The notes: generated by a model from the letters alone, not told the origin. A stretch of 11,951 bases of DNA from Bacteroidales bacterium (GCA_004555245.1 SFIS01000080.1:1-11951); one strand, 5' to 3'. Counted from the first letter of the stretch, positions 4,997-11,951 are shown. Numbers and translations are program-made.

Positions 4997-5251
4997 ATGG
5001 AACCCGGAAATCCCGATGACATCGAATCCATCAAAGCAATGGTCGAAGCCCAGTCCGATCTCATAAAAAAGCAGACGGAGGAAATCAAGAATCTGAAGAA
5101 GATGAACGCCGAACTCATGGTGAAGGCGGTCGTTCCCGAGCCCGAACCCGAGCCCGATGAGCCCGACGAAACCTTCGAAGACCTGGTCGCGGAAGCATTG
5201 GCCAAGGCACGTGCTATCTACGGGGGAAACAAGAATGGCAACAAAGACTGA
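4997..5251 (+). CDS. Putative scaffold protein (phi29 gp7-like position)
   Basis: First late gene, 84 aa. An upstream ATG at 4982 is in frame, but only ATG 4997 has a good ribosome site (GGGAG, eight bases away), so 4997 is chosen. The protein is strongly acidic. Residues 8-45 are helix-forming with coiled-coil character (IESIKAMVEAQSDLIKKQ, then TEEIKNLKKMNAEL). A PEPEPEP hinge follows at about 47-57, and a short C-terminal helix ends in a Lys/Asn-rich tail. phi29 gp7, the capsid scaffold, is a similarly small, acidic, helical protein encoded directly before the major capsid gene, and the arrangement here is the same. It overlaps the capsid gene by 17 bases. The function is inferred from position and composition, not from a recognised domain. 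Confidence 0.7.
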   Translation: MEPGNPDDIESIKAMVEAQSDLIKKQTEEIKNLKKMNAELMVKAVVPEPEPEPDEPDETFEDLVAEALAKARAIYGGNKNGNKD

Positions 5252-6194
5252 TACTTCTTGGTCAGCAAGGCTGGCAAGCGTTATGCCGGCCAACTTCATG
5301 AACAACATCAGCGAGAATTTCAGTGCCGGAAACAACACCATCCTTTCGACCATGATGAACATGATCGGAAAGACCGTCGTCGATGGTGTGGACGTTCCCA
5401 GCAATCCTTTCGCTTCATATACCAAGCCCATGATGGACTACGGCGACGTCGTCCAGTCCTACAAGGTACCCTATTCGGCAGCGGGTAAGTACGATCCCGA
5501 GAACACCGACCCCTTCAACATCGTCAAGAATGCGCCGAAGTCACTGTACTTCACCGCAAACGACAACAGCCAGTACCAGGCCACCATCTACGACAGGGAG
5601 TTCAGAAAGGCGTTCAACAGTGAGAACAACTTCAACGCCTTCGTTTCAGCCCAGCTTGACTCAATGGTTCAGAGCGATGTGCTGGATAAGAGGACGAAGT
5701 GGAAGAAGTACCTTTCCCAGGACAACATCGGAGCGGAGGTCGAAGTTACCAAGGGTAACAACTACGCCAACGACCTGCTTGACGTGCTGAAGGACTACGC
5801 CAACAACAAGCTCAGAGAGCCTTCCGTCGACTACAACGCACTGGGTGACACCGCCATTTCCAACAGTGTCGATATCATCATGCGTCGCGCCGATAAGCTG
5901 GCAATCGACAAGGCACTGTACGGGGTCTACAATCTGAACCTTGCCGGTGTGGATGCGAACATCAAGCTGGTCGATGACTTCGCTACACCTGCCGATTCAG
6001 CACGTACCGCCCAGGAACTTGTCGCCATCATCTGCGACAGTAGGGCCCTTGAGTACACGCCCATGCAGGCGGTCACCACCAGCCAGTACAACGGAAAGGG
6101 TCTGTACACCAACTACTTCTACACCGTGGAGGGGGTCTACGGTATCGCGAAGTACAGGAACCTTGTGCAGGTCTTCGCCAAGGCTGCCGCTTGA
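5235..6194 (+). CDS. Major capsid protein (phi29 gp8-like)
   Basis: 319 aa, beginning MATKTDTSW at ATG 5235, with a purine-rich GGGGGAAA site upstream. Reading upstream in the same frame would only invade the scaffold gene. Similarity to phi29-type capsid proteins is visible in NPFASYTKPMMDYGDVVQ, in PYSAAGKYDPENTDPFNIVK and in the TIYDREFRKAF to DKRTKWKKYLSQ stretch. These proteins have the HK97 fold and form the head shell. phi29 gp8 is 448 aa because it carries a C-terminal Ig-like (BIG2) domain. The present protein is shorter and ends after the expected core, so that decoration domain appears absent. Arginine is mostly AGG/AGA (7 of 10), which bears on the host question. Confidence 0.92.
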   Translation: MATKTDTSWSARLASVMPANFMNNISENFSAGNNTILSTMMNMIGKTVVDGVDVPSNPFASYTKPMMDYGDVVQSYKVPYSAAGKYDPENTDPFNIVKNAPKSLYFTANDNSQYQATIYDREFRKAFNSENNFNAFVSAQLDSMVQSDVLDKRTKWKKYLSQDNIGAEVEVTKGNNYANDLLDVLKDYANNKLREPSVDYNALGDTAISNSVDIIMRRADKLAIDKALYGVYNLNLAGVDANIKLVDDFATPADSARTAQELVAIICDSRALEYTPMQAVTTSQYNGKGLYTNYFYTVEGVYGIAKYRNLVQVFAKAAA

Positions 6195-6205
6195 AGGTGG
6201 GAAGG

Positions 6206-6409
6206 ATGGGCTATGAGATGATCTTCTACATAGCCATCCTTGCCCTGCTGATCGTCCTAATCGCTCGGGGATGGTCAGCAGGGCGCGTCAGCGCGGTCGC
6301 ATTGTTCTTCGAAGTGACATGCCAGGCGTTGGCGGATGGTAAGATAACGACAGACGAATACAACGAGATAGCCAGGCTCGTTGCCAAGATATTCAAGGGT
6401 GATGAGTGA
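6206..6409 (+). CDS. Small membrane protein, holin candidate
   Basis: 67 aa from ATG 6206, with AGGTGGGAAGG immediately upstream. TTG 6191 and GTG 6197 are possible but weaker starts. Residues 5-21 (MIFYIAILALLIVLIAR) form one clear membrane segment. The remainder is an amphipathic helical tail with ADGKITTDEYNEIARLV and an acidic end. One membrane span plus a small soluble domain would fit a holin or pinholin. A head- or tail-associated membrane protein is equally possible, because it sits between the capsid and tail knob genes rather than in a lysis cassette. The stop overlaps the next start as TGATG. No definite family is recognised. Confidence 0.7.
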   Translation: MGYEMIFYIAILALLIVLIARGWSAGRVSAVALFFEVTCQALADGKITTDEYNEIARLVAKIFKGDE

Positions 6410-8139
6410 TGGAATCGACAGTGACCTTCTTCGGTGATATCGGTTTTGACCGTGCCCACAAACACGTCCGTGATTTTGAGAACGAGTCCAAAAGGCAGAC
6501 ATGGTTCGCAAACCAGACCCACGATGTTTTCAGTTGTAACTACGATAAGGTCAACCGTTCATTGAAGGTGGAAATGGAGTACACCCAGGCGATGGGGTAC
6601 TCCTATTGCATTGTTGAGATAGTCAATCAGCAACCCCTCTACTGTTTCATAGACGACGTCACGCTGATAAACGACAGGACTGTCGCCTTCAGTCTGAGCG
6701 TCGATGTGTGGCAGACATACCTATTCAAGTTCACATTGGGCAGATCGTTCGTCAGCCGTTGCCACATCGACAGGTGGTCGAAATCCTCCACAAAACCTGC
6801 TCTTCAGTTGTATCCCGTGGAGGGTATCGACGGATTCCAGGTGGTGAAAAGCGAGAAACAGTTGGTTCAGTCCAGCAACGACTACGATTATTTCTGGTTC
6901 GTGATGGCGCGTACCGTCACCAGCGGAACCACTTCATACGTTGAGTACGATGTGTCGCCTGTAAGCATCGACTACCCTCTATCAACGCCATACTGGCAAT
7001 CCAACGATGCAATGCCGACAGTTTCGGACATACTGAACGGTCAGTTGTTCACCAAATTCGCAATCGACCCCAACTCGGTCATCTACATCGGGATCGTACC
7101 GTTCCTGCCGTTGGAGGTCACATGGACAAAGGGAACGATGAGATTCAACGTAACCCAGATAAGCACAAATGCCGGGGATATCTCCAACGTGAAGATAGGC
7201 AGTCTGACAATGTTCAAGTGGGTCGGAGCAAGCGGTGAACCCGCGACGATAAGCCCGTTCAAGTCGTTGTCGATATCTATGGATACCCCGACCAAACCCA
7301 CGTCCGCCGATGCAACGGAAAGCCAGTCCAATGAGCCATTGATGTTCGTATCACCTGTACGCACTGTCACCGCATACAATGGGCAGGGAACCCCATTGTG
7401 GGTCGCGCCGGACGATCTCATCCTTCAGTCCGGGTCTACCATCACCTTGAAGATAACTGGAATCCCTGGGGCATCTGGATACAAAAGCAGGGTGTTGGTC
7501 GGCACGGATTTCGCAACTGCCGATTCGTTAGCGAGGGCCTTCGACATACCTGGTGACCCGTTGGACGCTGCCGGCAACAACTGGCTCACGTACGTGGCAA
7601 CCGAAAGGGATACAACCCGTCAGCTTCAGAATCTGAACCTTCAGCGTGGAGTCGTCGATAAGCTGACAGGGGCGGTGACAGGATACAACGATCCCGTTTC
7701 ATTGGTCACGTCGCTGGTTGCCGGGGCGATATCTTCGGTAAGCGAAGCCCACTACATGAACAAGGAAATGGAGATCAACGAGCGCGGTATCCGCAACCAG
7801 ACAAACGGAGCGTTGTCAAGCGGAAGCGGTACGGGCGCACTCTATATGTTCGGAGCCGAATGCCGTCTGGTCATCACGGAAGCCGATGAAGTGACAAAGA
7901 ACATCTTCTTCGACAAAGTCCGCATGATGGGATACAGTGTGAACAAGTACATGACGCCCGATATCCGTAGCAGATACTGGTTCAACTACATCGCAACGAT
8001 CGGAGCCAACGTCCGCGGTTCGTTCTCAGAGAGCGTCCGCTCGGAGATAGCCGGCATCTTCAACGGCGGTGTGACCATCTGGCACGATGACGCTGAAATG
8101 TATACGGAAAAATGTAATATCGAAAGAGCCTTACTATGA
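6409..8139 (+). CDS. Tail knob/tube protein (phi29 gp9-like)
   Basis: 576 aa, against 599 aa for phi29 gp9, the protein forming the distal tail tube and knob that opens to let DNA pass the membrane. N-terminal features match the family: aromatic-rich strands (TWFANQTHDVFSCNYDK), then AFSLSVDVWQTYLFKFTLG, SFVSRCHIDRW and a long beta-rich middle. The hydrophobic stretch PVSLVTSLVAGAISSVSEAH at about residue 425-445 corresponds in place to the hydrophobic loops that plug the phi29 tube and insert into the membrane. ATG 6409 is used, since it overlaps the upstream stop (TGATG) and has AAGGGTG seven bases before it. The C-terminus (KCNIERALL) ends ten bases before the portal start. Confidence 0.9.
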   Translation: MESTVTFFGDIGFDRAHKHVRDFENESKRQTWFANQTHDVFSCNYDKVNRSLKVEMEYTQAMGYSYCIVEIVNQQPLYCFIDDVTLINDRTVAFSLSVDVWQTYLFKFTLGRSFVSRCHIDRWSKSSTKPALQLYPVEGIDGFQVVKSEKQLVQSSNDYDYFWFVMARTVTSGTTSYVEYDVSPVSIDYPLSTPYWQSNDAMPTVSDILNGQLFTKFAIDPNSVIYIGIVPFLPLEVTWTKGTMRFNVTQISTNAGDISNVKIGSLTMFKWVGASGEPATISPFKSLSISMDTPTKPTSADATESQSNEPLMFVSPVRTVTAYNGQGTPLWVAPDDLILQSGSTITLKITGIPGASGYKSRVLVGTDFATADSLARAFDIPGDPLDAAGNNWLTYVATERDTTRQLQNLNLQRGVVDKLTGAVTGYNDPVSLVTSLVAGAISSVSEAHYMNKEMEINERGIRNQTNGALSSGSGTGALYMFGAECRLVITEADEVTKNIFFDKVRMMGYSVNKYMTPDIRSRYWFNYIATIGANVRGSFSESVRSEIAGIFNGGVTIWHDDAEMYTEKCNIERALL

Positions 8140-8149
8140 GTGTGAGATA

Positions 8150-9049
8150 ATGGTTCAGCCCAATACACCTAAGAAAAAAGGAGAATCCGTGTTCGATTAC
8201 ATGAACAGGGAGTTCCTCCATGGACTGATGGACCGCTACACCAACCTTGCCGTCAACGTCTTCGACTGGGAGGGGACTCCCTTCCCCAGGGTCTACCCCG
8301 AGCGCATCCTGTTCGACGAAGGGTTGGCAACGGTCTTCATCCCCGAGGGCACGGACACGCCCGTGTGCGCCACGGTCGCCCAGGAATCGATAGCGAAGAA
8401 CTGGTACGGGGAACCCGTGTCATGGCGGGCCATACCTGTTGCCGGCAACGCCTTTTCCAACCAGAAACTGACACCCGACAACGCCGTTCTCATCCGTAAC
8501 TCCGACACGTACACGCCCACACGCCCCTACGTGGAAGCACTCGCACGCCAGATGGTGAACGTTGAGATGACGATGCGTATGAACGTCAACGCCCAGAAGT
8601 TCCCCTTCATGTTCGAGAGTACCGACGGGAATAAGGTTCTTCAGCAGAAGAACGACTTCATGGCACTGATGGAGTGCACACCTGTTTTCTTCAAAACGGA
8701 CTTCAGCGACGTTCCGTTCAAGGTTTTGAACAACAACGTGCCCGTGATAACGGCAGACCTATGTGCGTTGTATACGGAGTATGATGCTAGGATTTTGGAG
8801 TATATCGGGGTCAACAACCTTCCGATTGAGAAAAAGGAAAGGTTGCTGACAGACGAAGTCACGGTCAATCAAGAGGAACTTTCGCTGGCAGTCAAGGGCA
8901 GACTTGAACAGAGGAGGATCGCGTGCGATGCGATGAACGACATTCTCGGTATGGACTGCTCCGTCAGACTGTCCGGGGAATCGGTCAGAGCAGTGGTGGA
9001 GGAGCCCGATGGCGGTGAACCCGATGACGGGACAGGGGTGGATGAATGA
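8150..9049 (+). CDS. Portal/upper collar connector (phi29 gp10-like)
   Basis: 299 aa, against 309 aa for phi29 gp10, the dodecameric portal through which the ATPase drives DNA. Diagnostic segments are NVFDWEGTPFP at 36-46, the NVNAQKFPFMF stem region at 145-155 (phi29 has NQNAQKTPVLI), and EYIGVNNLPIEKKERLLTDEV at about 217-237 followed by NQEEL. The last matches the phi29 LGIKNANLEKKERMVTDEV segment closely. The C-terminal tail is acidic (EEPDGGEPDDGTGVDE). ATG 8150 is chosen because it follows the tail gene without overlap. An in-frame ATG at 8087 lacks a ribosome site and would run 53 bases into the tail gene. The stop overlaps the next start (ATGA). Confidence 0.93.
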   Translation: MVQPNTPKKKGESVFDYMNREFLHGLMDRYTNLAVNVFDWEGTPFPRVYPERILFDEGLATVFIPEGTDTPVCATVAQESIAKNWYGEPVSWRAIPVAGNAFSNQKLTPDNAVLIRNSDTYTPTRPYVEALARQMVNVEMTMRMNVNAQKFPFMFESTDGNKVLQQKNDFMALMECTPVFFKTDFSDVPFKVLNNNVPVITADLCALYTEYDARILEYIGVNNLPIEKKERLLTDEVTVNQEELSLAVKGRLEQRRIACDAMNDILGMDCSVRLSGESVRAVVEEPDGGEPDDGTGVDE

Positions 9050-9267
9050 CGGACTGGGTTGAGCATCCCGACCATTACGGTGGCGTGGACAACCCATATG
9101 AAACCATCAAGGTAATCGAAGCGTGGGAATTGGATTTCTGTCTTGGTAATACTGTCAAGTACATAAGCAGGGCAGGAAAGAAAGACCCGGCCATGGCGAT
9201 CGTGGATCTGAAGAAAGCGCGTTGGTATCTTGACCGTAGGATAAAACAGATGGAGGAAATGGAATGA
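9046..9267 (+). CDS. DUF3310 (SaV-like) protein
   Basis: 73 aa with the hallmarks of the DUF3310 family, common in phages and of uncertain function: HY at 10-11, YETIKVIEAW at 18-27, LGNTVKYISRAGKKD at 33-47 and DLKKARWYLDRRI at 54-66. It fills essentially the whole family domain. Members are usually found among nucleotide-metabolism or replication genes and are sometimes labelled nucleotide-kinase-like, without biochemical proof that I can cite. Here the gene is embedded between portal and collar genes, coupled through ATGA to both neighbours, so it is expressed with the virion proteins. Confidence 0.9.
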   Translation: MTDWVEHPDHYGGVDNPYETIKVIEAWELDFCLGNTVKYISRAGKKDPAMAIVDLKKARWYLDRRIKQMEEME

Positions 9268-9452
9268 TAGAGTGCCCATACGCTGATAAGCAGTGCCCGA
9301 AGATCATCCAGTTGGAGGAAAGGGTTGACAAAATCGAAGGGTCGATTGAGAAAACCGCCGATAGGGTGACCGAAAACGGTAAGTTACTTCAGTACCTACT
9401 GGGGATTGTGGTGGCAGGTTTCGGCTTGACGGGAGGGATGATAATATGGTGA
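9264..9452 (+). CDS. Small coiled-coil/membrane protein, XhlA- or holin-like
   Basis: 62 aa. The N-terminus has two cysteines (CPYADKQC). Residues 16-40 form a short coiled coil (LEERVDKIEGSIEKTADRV), and residues 43-62 form one membrane span (LQYLLGIVVAGFGLTGGMII). This soluble-coil-then-C-terminal-anchor plan resembles XhlA-type lysis accessory proteins and some phage holins. The start overlaps the DUF3310 stop (ATGA) and the stop overlaps the collar gene. No lysozyme or amidase lies beside it, so a lysis role is not certain; a connector-associated membrane anchor is an alternative. Confidence 0.75.
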   Translation: MIECPYADKQCPKIIQLEERVDKIEGSIEKTADRVTENGKLLQYLLGIVVAGFGLTGGMIIW

Positions 9453-10021
9453 TGTACCCGGCATTCCTTGAGAGCGACGGCGAATTTCCGTACTACACGG
9501 AGTATTTCGCCGTGGTGGAGGAAGCACATAAGGCCGACACGGGGATGACCCTGTTGGAGGATGTGCTGAAGACGGAGTTCGACAAATACCCGGGCAGATA
9601 CACCGTCATGCCCGGGCAGTTGAGAGAGATAGTCGACAGGGCAGACCTTATCTACGGAGGTAGGGAGATAGGAGCGGAAACGGAGGAATCCTTCACCAGG
9701 CTTCTTATCGTGAAGGTCAGCAGGATATGTCCGAAGTGGGAGCATCGCTTCAAGAATTACGCATCCTTGACGGAAGCGGAACTGAACGATCTCAAACTGA
9801 CGGTGGATGGAACGAACGAAACGGTCTTCCAGGACACGCCTACTGGCGAACTGGCAGGCAAATACGCAACCAATGTGACGGATTCGACGACCCACACGGA
9901 GCAGACGGAGGGAACGAAGCTTGCATCCGTGAACGCCAACATGGAAAGATACAGGGCGTTGGTGGTGGAGTTCGTTGATGAGTTCAATGACTGCTTCATG
10001 GATACCACGGGGTTGATGTGA
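9446..10021 (+). CDS. Putative lower collar protein (phi29 gp11-like position)
   Basis: 191 aa. ATG 9446 has GGGAGG nine bases upstream and overlaps the preceding stop. The next in-frame ATG (9452) is 15 bases from that site. The N-terminal half is mixed helix with many acidic and aromatic residues. The C-terminal half contains Thr-rich TNVTDSTTHTEQTEGTK followed by a long helix (NMERYRALVVEFVDEFNDCF). A Thr-rich loop and terminal helices recall lower collar proteins of phi29-like phages, which lie shortly after the portal gene. phi29 gp11 is longer at 293 aa. Position and size class are the main support; sequence identity to gp11 is not obvious by eye. Confidence 0.72.
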   Translation: MVMYPAFLESDGEFPYYTEYFAVVEEAHKADTGMTLLEDVLKTEFDKYPGRYTVMPGQLREIVDRADLIYGGREIGAETEESFTRLLIVKVSRICPKWEHRFKNYASLTEAELNDLKLTVDGTNETVFQDTPTGELAGKYATNVTDSTTHTEQTEGTKLASVNANMERYRALVVEFVDEFNDCFMDTTGLM

Positions 10022-11181
10022 TGGTAGAGTACACCAGGGAAATGATAACAGGAAAGAGCATCCTTAGAAGGTTCAAGGAACTGTACAGTTGGGTCACGGG
10101 TAAGATGGCCGAGCAGGACGTGGAGATCGCGAAGGCGAATACAACGGCACAAGGTAGCATCAACGATGCGAAGAACGCCCTTGAAGTTGCGAACAGTACG
10201 GTGACCAAGGCGAACCAAGCCGTTTCCTACGCGGACACGGCCAACAAGAACGCGGCATCGGCGTTGGTCGATGCACACAATGCGAACGCGAACAGTGAAA
10301 CGGCGTTGGCGAACGCAAACACCGCCCTTGAGAGGGCAACCAATGCGGTTTCGACCGCTGATGGAGCCAATACGAAGGCGGATTCAGCGGTAGCAACGGC
10401 GAACAGTGCCGAAGGAAAGGCGGACACGGCGGTTGCCACGGCGAACACGGCAAGCGAGAACATCAGCGTGGCGGTCACAAAGGCAAACAGTGCGGATGTG
10501 AAAAGTGACAGTGCCGTGTCGGTCGCAAACGAAGCCAAAACGATGGCCGAGAATGCGAGCAGTGTAGCCGGACAGGCGGACACGAAGGCAGGTACCGCGA
10601 TCAGTACGGCGAACGAAGCGAAGACCAGTGCTGAACAGGCGGTCGCTGATGCGAACACGGCGATTACGAATGCGAACAGTGCCGTCGCGGAAGCGGGGCA
10701 GGCCGCAACAAATGCAACGAATGCGGCGAATGCGGCCAATCAAGCCGCGGAGGTTGCGACAACGGCTAGTGCCGGAGTGACGGCGGCGAATCAGAGGTTG
10801 GATACGGTAGAAGCAACCGTGAACAGTCTGAATACCGAAGTCGGGCAGTTGAGTACCCAGGTTGGAGGATTGGGGCAGGGTCTAGCCGATAAGCTTGGAG
10901 CCCCGAAGACGTTTACGGGGACTATTTCAAACGCGATGAACACCACGGTGGGCGATGAAACCTACGGGATTTTGGATCTAGGTAGCGTGGATAAGACAAT
11001 GCCGATAATAATCACATATATCAGCGACCCAGTTGCTTGGAACAATGCGGGGATAGAATGTGGGTTATTGGCTATGTACAACGTTGATACTGACGAAAAA
11101 ATGAGCGTGTTAGACTGGTTAGGTTTCAGAAACTACACTAAGCTGACCACGGAAATAACGGTTACAATAAGGTATTGGTGA
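10021..11181 (+). CDS. Ala-rich coiled-coil fibre protein
   Basis: 386 aa; ATG 10021 overlaps the collar stop (TGATG). After a roughly 30-residue N-terminal head (REMITGKSILRRFKELYSWV), probably the attachment to the particle, residues about 35-290 are a low-complexity array. It is built from near-repeats of the type ANxAxxKADxAVATANxA, with Ala at regular hydrophobic positions, as in thin parallel coiled-coil fibres. A terminal coil (LDTVEATVNSLNTEVGQLST) leads into a C-terminal domain from about residue 293 (GAPKTFTG onward), which is rich in Thr/Ile and predicted beta. It would be a head or tail fibre shaft carrying an adhesive tip. The coding bases of the last 65 residues turn visibly AT-rich, as in the next gene. 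Confidence 0.85.
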   Translation: MVEYTREMITGKSILRRFKELYSWVTGKMAEQDVEIAKANTTAQGSINDAKNALEVANSTVTKANQAVSYADTANKNAASALVDAHNANANSETALANANTALERATNAVSTADGANTKADSAVATANSAEGKADTAVATANTASENISVAVTKANSADVKSDSAVSVANEAKTMAENASSVAGQADTKAGTAISTANEAKTSAEQAVADANTAITNANSAVAEAGQAATNATNAANAANQAAEVATTASAGVTAANQRLDTVEATVNSLNTEVGQLSTQVGGLGQGLADKLGAPKTFTGTISNAMNTTVGDETYGILDLGSVDKTMPIIITYISDPVAWNNAGIECGLLAMYNVDTDEKMSVLDWLGFRNYTKLTTEITVTIRYW

Positions 11182-11185
11182 TAGT

Positions 11186-11803
11186 ATGCCGACAACTACT
11201 GAAACAAGAATGACAAAAGAGTATGGAATTATACTTCCAGAATCGTTGAATGTTGGAGGCGGAAGTGGGGTTAAGTTCACATCATTTAACCCTACAACTG
11301 CCAAAGAACTATTCGACAACGCGGAGAGGATAAATGTAGGATCTGCCTTTAAATTTAATAGTATATCTATTAAATCAAACTATTACTACCCAACGGAAGT
11401 TGTAACGATATCGGGCACAAAATTTATTACAAGGGTGGCTAACGGAAACTTCACAAGGAACGCCACTTTAAGAGCGACAGTTACCGGAAAGTTTGAATCA
11501 GTAGAAGTAGACGGTGTAGCACGTATTTTTTATTTATCCCCAGACGTAACCATAGGTACAAAGAGCTCCAACTACACTTTTGGTGGCGAAACCATACCTA
11601 TAAATATATTATATATGTTCATCCCGAATTCCATTACAGTAAGGCATAAAGATGATGGAACGTACACAATTTCATTAACTGTAAAATACATCAATTTAAC
11701 CCAAATAAGTGCAACAACTGTCTACACACCGTGGTTTAAATTCTATCAAGGTTCAATCGGCATTAACGACATACCGGATCTAACTGTCAACATAATTGAA
11801 TGA
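11186..11803 (+). CDS. AT-rich terminal late protein, probable receptor-binding/adhesion
   Basis: 205 aa, not assigned to a known family. ATG 11186 follows the fibre stop by four bases, with GGTGA five bases upstream. The sequence looks all-beta: many alternating Thr/Val/Ile strands, aromatic residues, few Leu and no coiled coil. That is typical of virion adhesins and fibre tips. The glycine run GGGSG at about 25-29 may be a linker. Codon use differs sharply from the rest of the genome (many ATA, TTA, AAA and AAT codons), suggesting a recently exchanged module. As the last late gene beside the fibre gene, it is a likely receptor-binding or fibre-tip subunit. The stop is about 15 bases from the terminator. 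Confidence 0.8.
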   Translation: MPTTTETRMTKEYGIILPESLNVGGGSGVKFTSFNPTTAKELFDNAERINVGSAFKFNSISIKSNYYYPTEVVTISGTKFITRVANGNFTRNATLRATVTGKFESVEVDGVARIFYLSPDVTIGTKSSNYTFGGETIPINILYMFIPNSITVRHKDDGTYTISLTVKYINLTQISATTVYTPWFKFYQGSIGINDIPDLTVNIIE

Positions 11804-11818
11804 ACATTTTTAAACTGA

Positions 11819-11850
11819 CAAGGGCTTCGGCCCTTTCTTTATTTTTGTAT
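11819..11850. repeat. Right inverted terminal repeat, inner block
   Basis: Exact reverse complement of 115-146. It contains the late terminator and is separated from the outer block by 15 diverged bases (11851-11865). Confidence 0.93.
11820..11847 (+). terminator. Intrinsic terminator of the rightward late operon
   Basis: AAGGGC-TTCG-GCCCTT (11820-11835) is a 6-bp stem with a C(UUCG)G tetraloop, followed by TCTTTATTTTTG. It begins 16 bases after the stop codon of the last late gene. It is the mirror image of the terminator at 118-145. Confidence 0.88.
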
Positions 11851-11865
11851 TCTCTTAGGGTTTGA

Positions 11866-11951
11866 GTGTAGTAGCGTGTGAATGACACAGGTCATACACG
11901 GTTGTAGGTCGCAATGTAGATATTTTTGGTGGGGGAATCAAAGACCTTTCC
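11866..11951. repeat. Right inverted terminal repeat, outer block
   Basis: Exact reverse complement of 14-99, including the 26-base dyad (here 11875-11900). It runs to the last base of the window, whereas the left copy begins 13 bases in, so the right end is probably incomplete by about that amount. Confidence 0.95.

Noticed and set aside
8087..8149. N-terminal extension of the portal from ATG 8087
   Set aside because: It would overlap the tail gene by 53 bases without a ribosome site, and the portal similarity starts after ATG 8150.
10227..10739. Leftward open frame opposite the fibre gene, Ala/Phe/Val-rich and membrane-like
   Set aside because: It is the reverse complement of the Ala-rich repeat array; regular repeats keep this frame open without selection.
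10120..10860. CRISPR-like periodic repeats
   Set aside because: The periodicity is coding, from imperfect amino-acid repeats in one frame, with no constant repeat/unique spacer pattern.

Overview
The window is best read as the complete, or nearly complete, linear genome of a very small tailed virus of the phi29 type (Picovirinae/Salasmaviridae-like gene set). Three things support this. The two ends are inverted terminal repeats. There is a protein-primed family B DNA polymerase with a terminal-protein-like gene just upstream. The structural genes are the phi29 set: scaffold candidate, major capsid protein, tail knob/tube, portal, a lower collar candidate and fibres. At about 12 kb it is among the most compact tailed-virus genomes. 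Neighbouring genes mostly overlap or abut through ATGA, TGATG or GTGA junctions.

Layout. Bases 1-146 hold the left terminal repeat and an intrinsic terminator. Bases 153-4708 are a leftward operon, read from the centre outward: ssDNA-binding-protein candidate, terminal-protein candidate, DNA polymerase, phi29 gp16-like packaging ATPase, and a basic zinc-ribbon protein resembling the Lar anti-restriction family. Bases 4709-4996 are the divergent control region, with a strong TATA-like promoter for the leftward operon and a highly structured leader for the rightward operon. Bases 4997-11803 are the rightward late operon: scaffold candidate, capsid protein, small membrane protein, tail knob, portal, DUF3310 protein, small coiled-coil/membrane protein, collar candidate, Ala-rich fibre, and an AT-rich probable receptor-binding protein. 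Bases 11819-11951 repeat the terminator and terminal repeat in mirror image.

How it works together. The leftward genes would prime and copy the linear DNA from both terminal repeats and then package it. The rightward genes build a small head, connector and short tail. Both operons run outward into identical hairpin terminators that are part of the inverted repeats.

Host. Strong Shine-Dalgarno sites and C(UUCG)G-loop terminators suit a bacterium. However, the main promoter contains a perfect TTTATATA, arginine is mostly AGG/AGA in the capsid gene, and no endolysin or tail lysozyme is recognisable. A host without peptidoglycan, including a wall-less archaeon, is therefore a serious alternative. 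The sequence alone does not settle it.

Points most worth a second look: the structured RNA upstream of the late genes (possible packaging-RNA analogue), a hairpin that buries the ribosome site of the terminal-protein gene, an unexplained 150-base gap in an otherwise gapless operon, the two-part terminal repeat, and the composition shift over the distal fibre genes.
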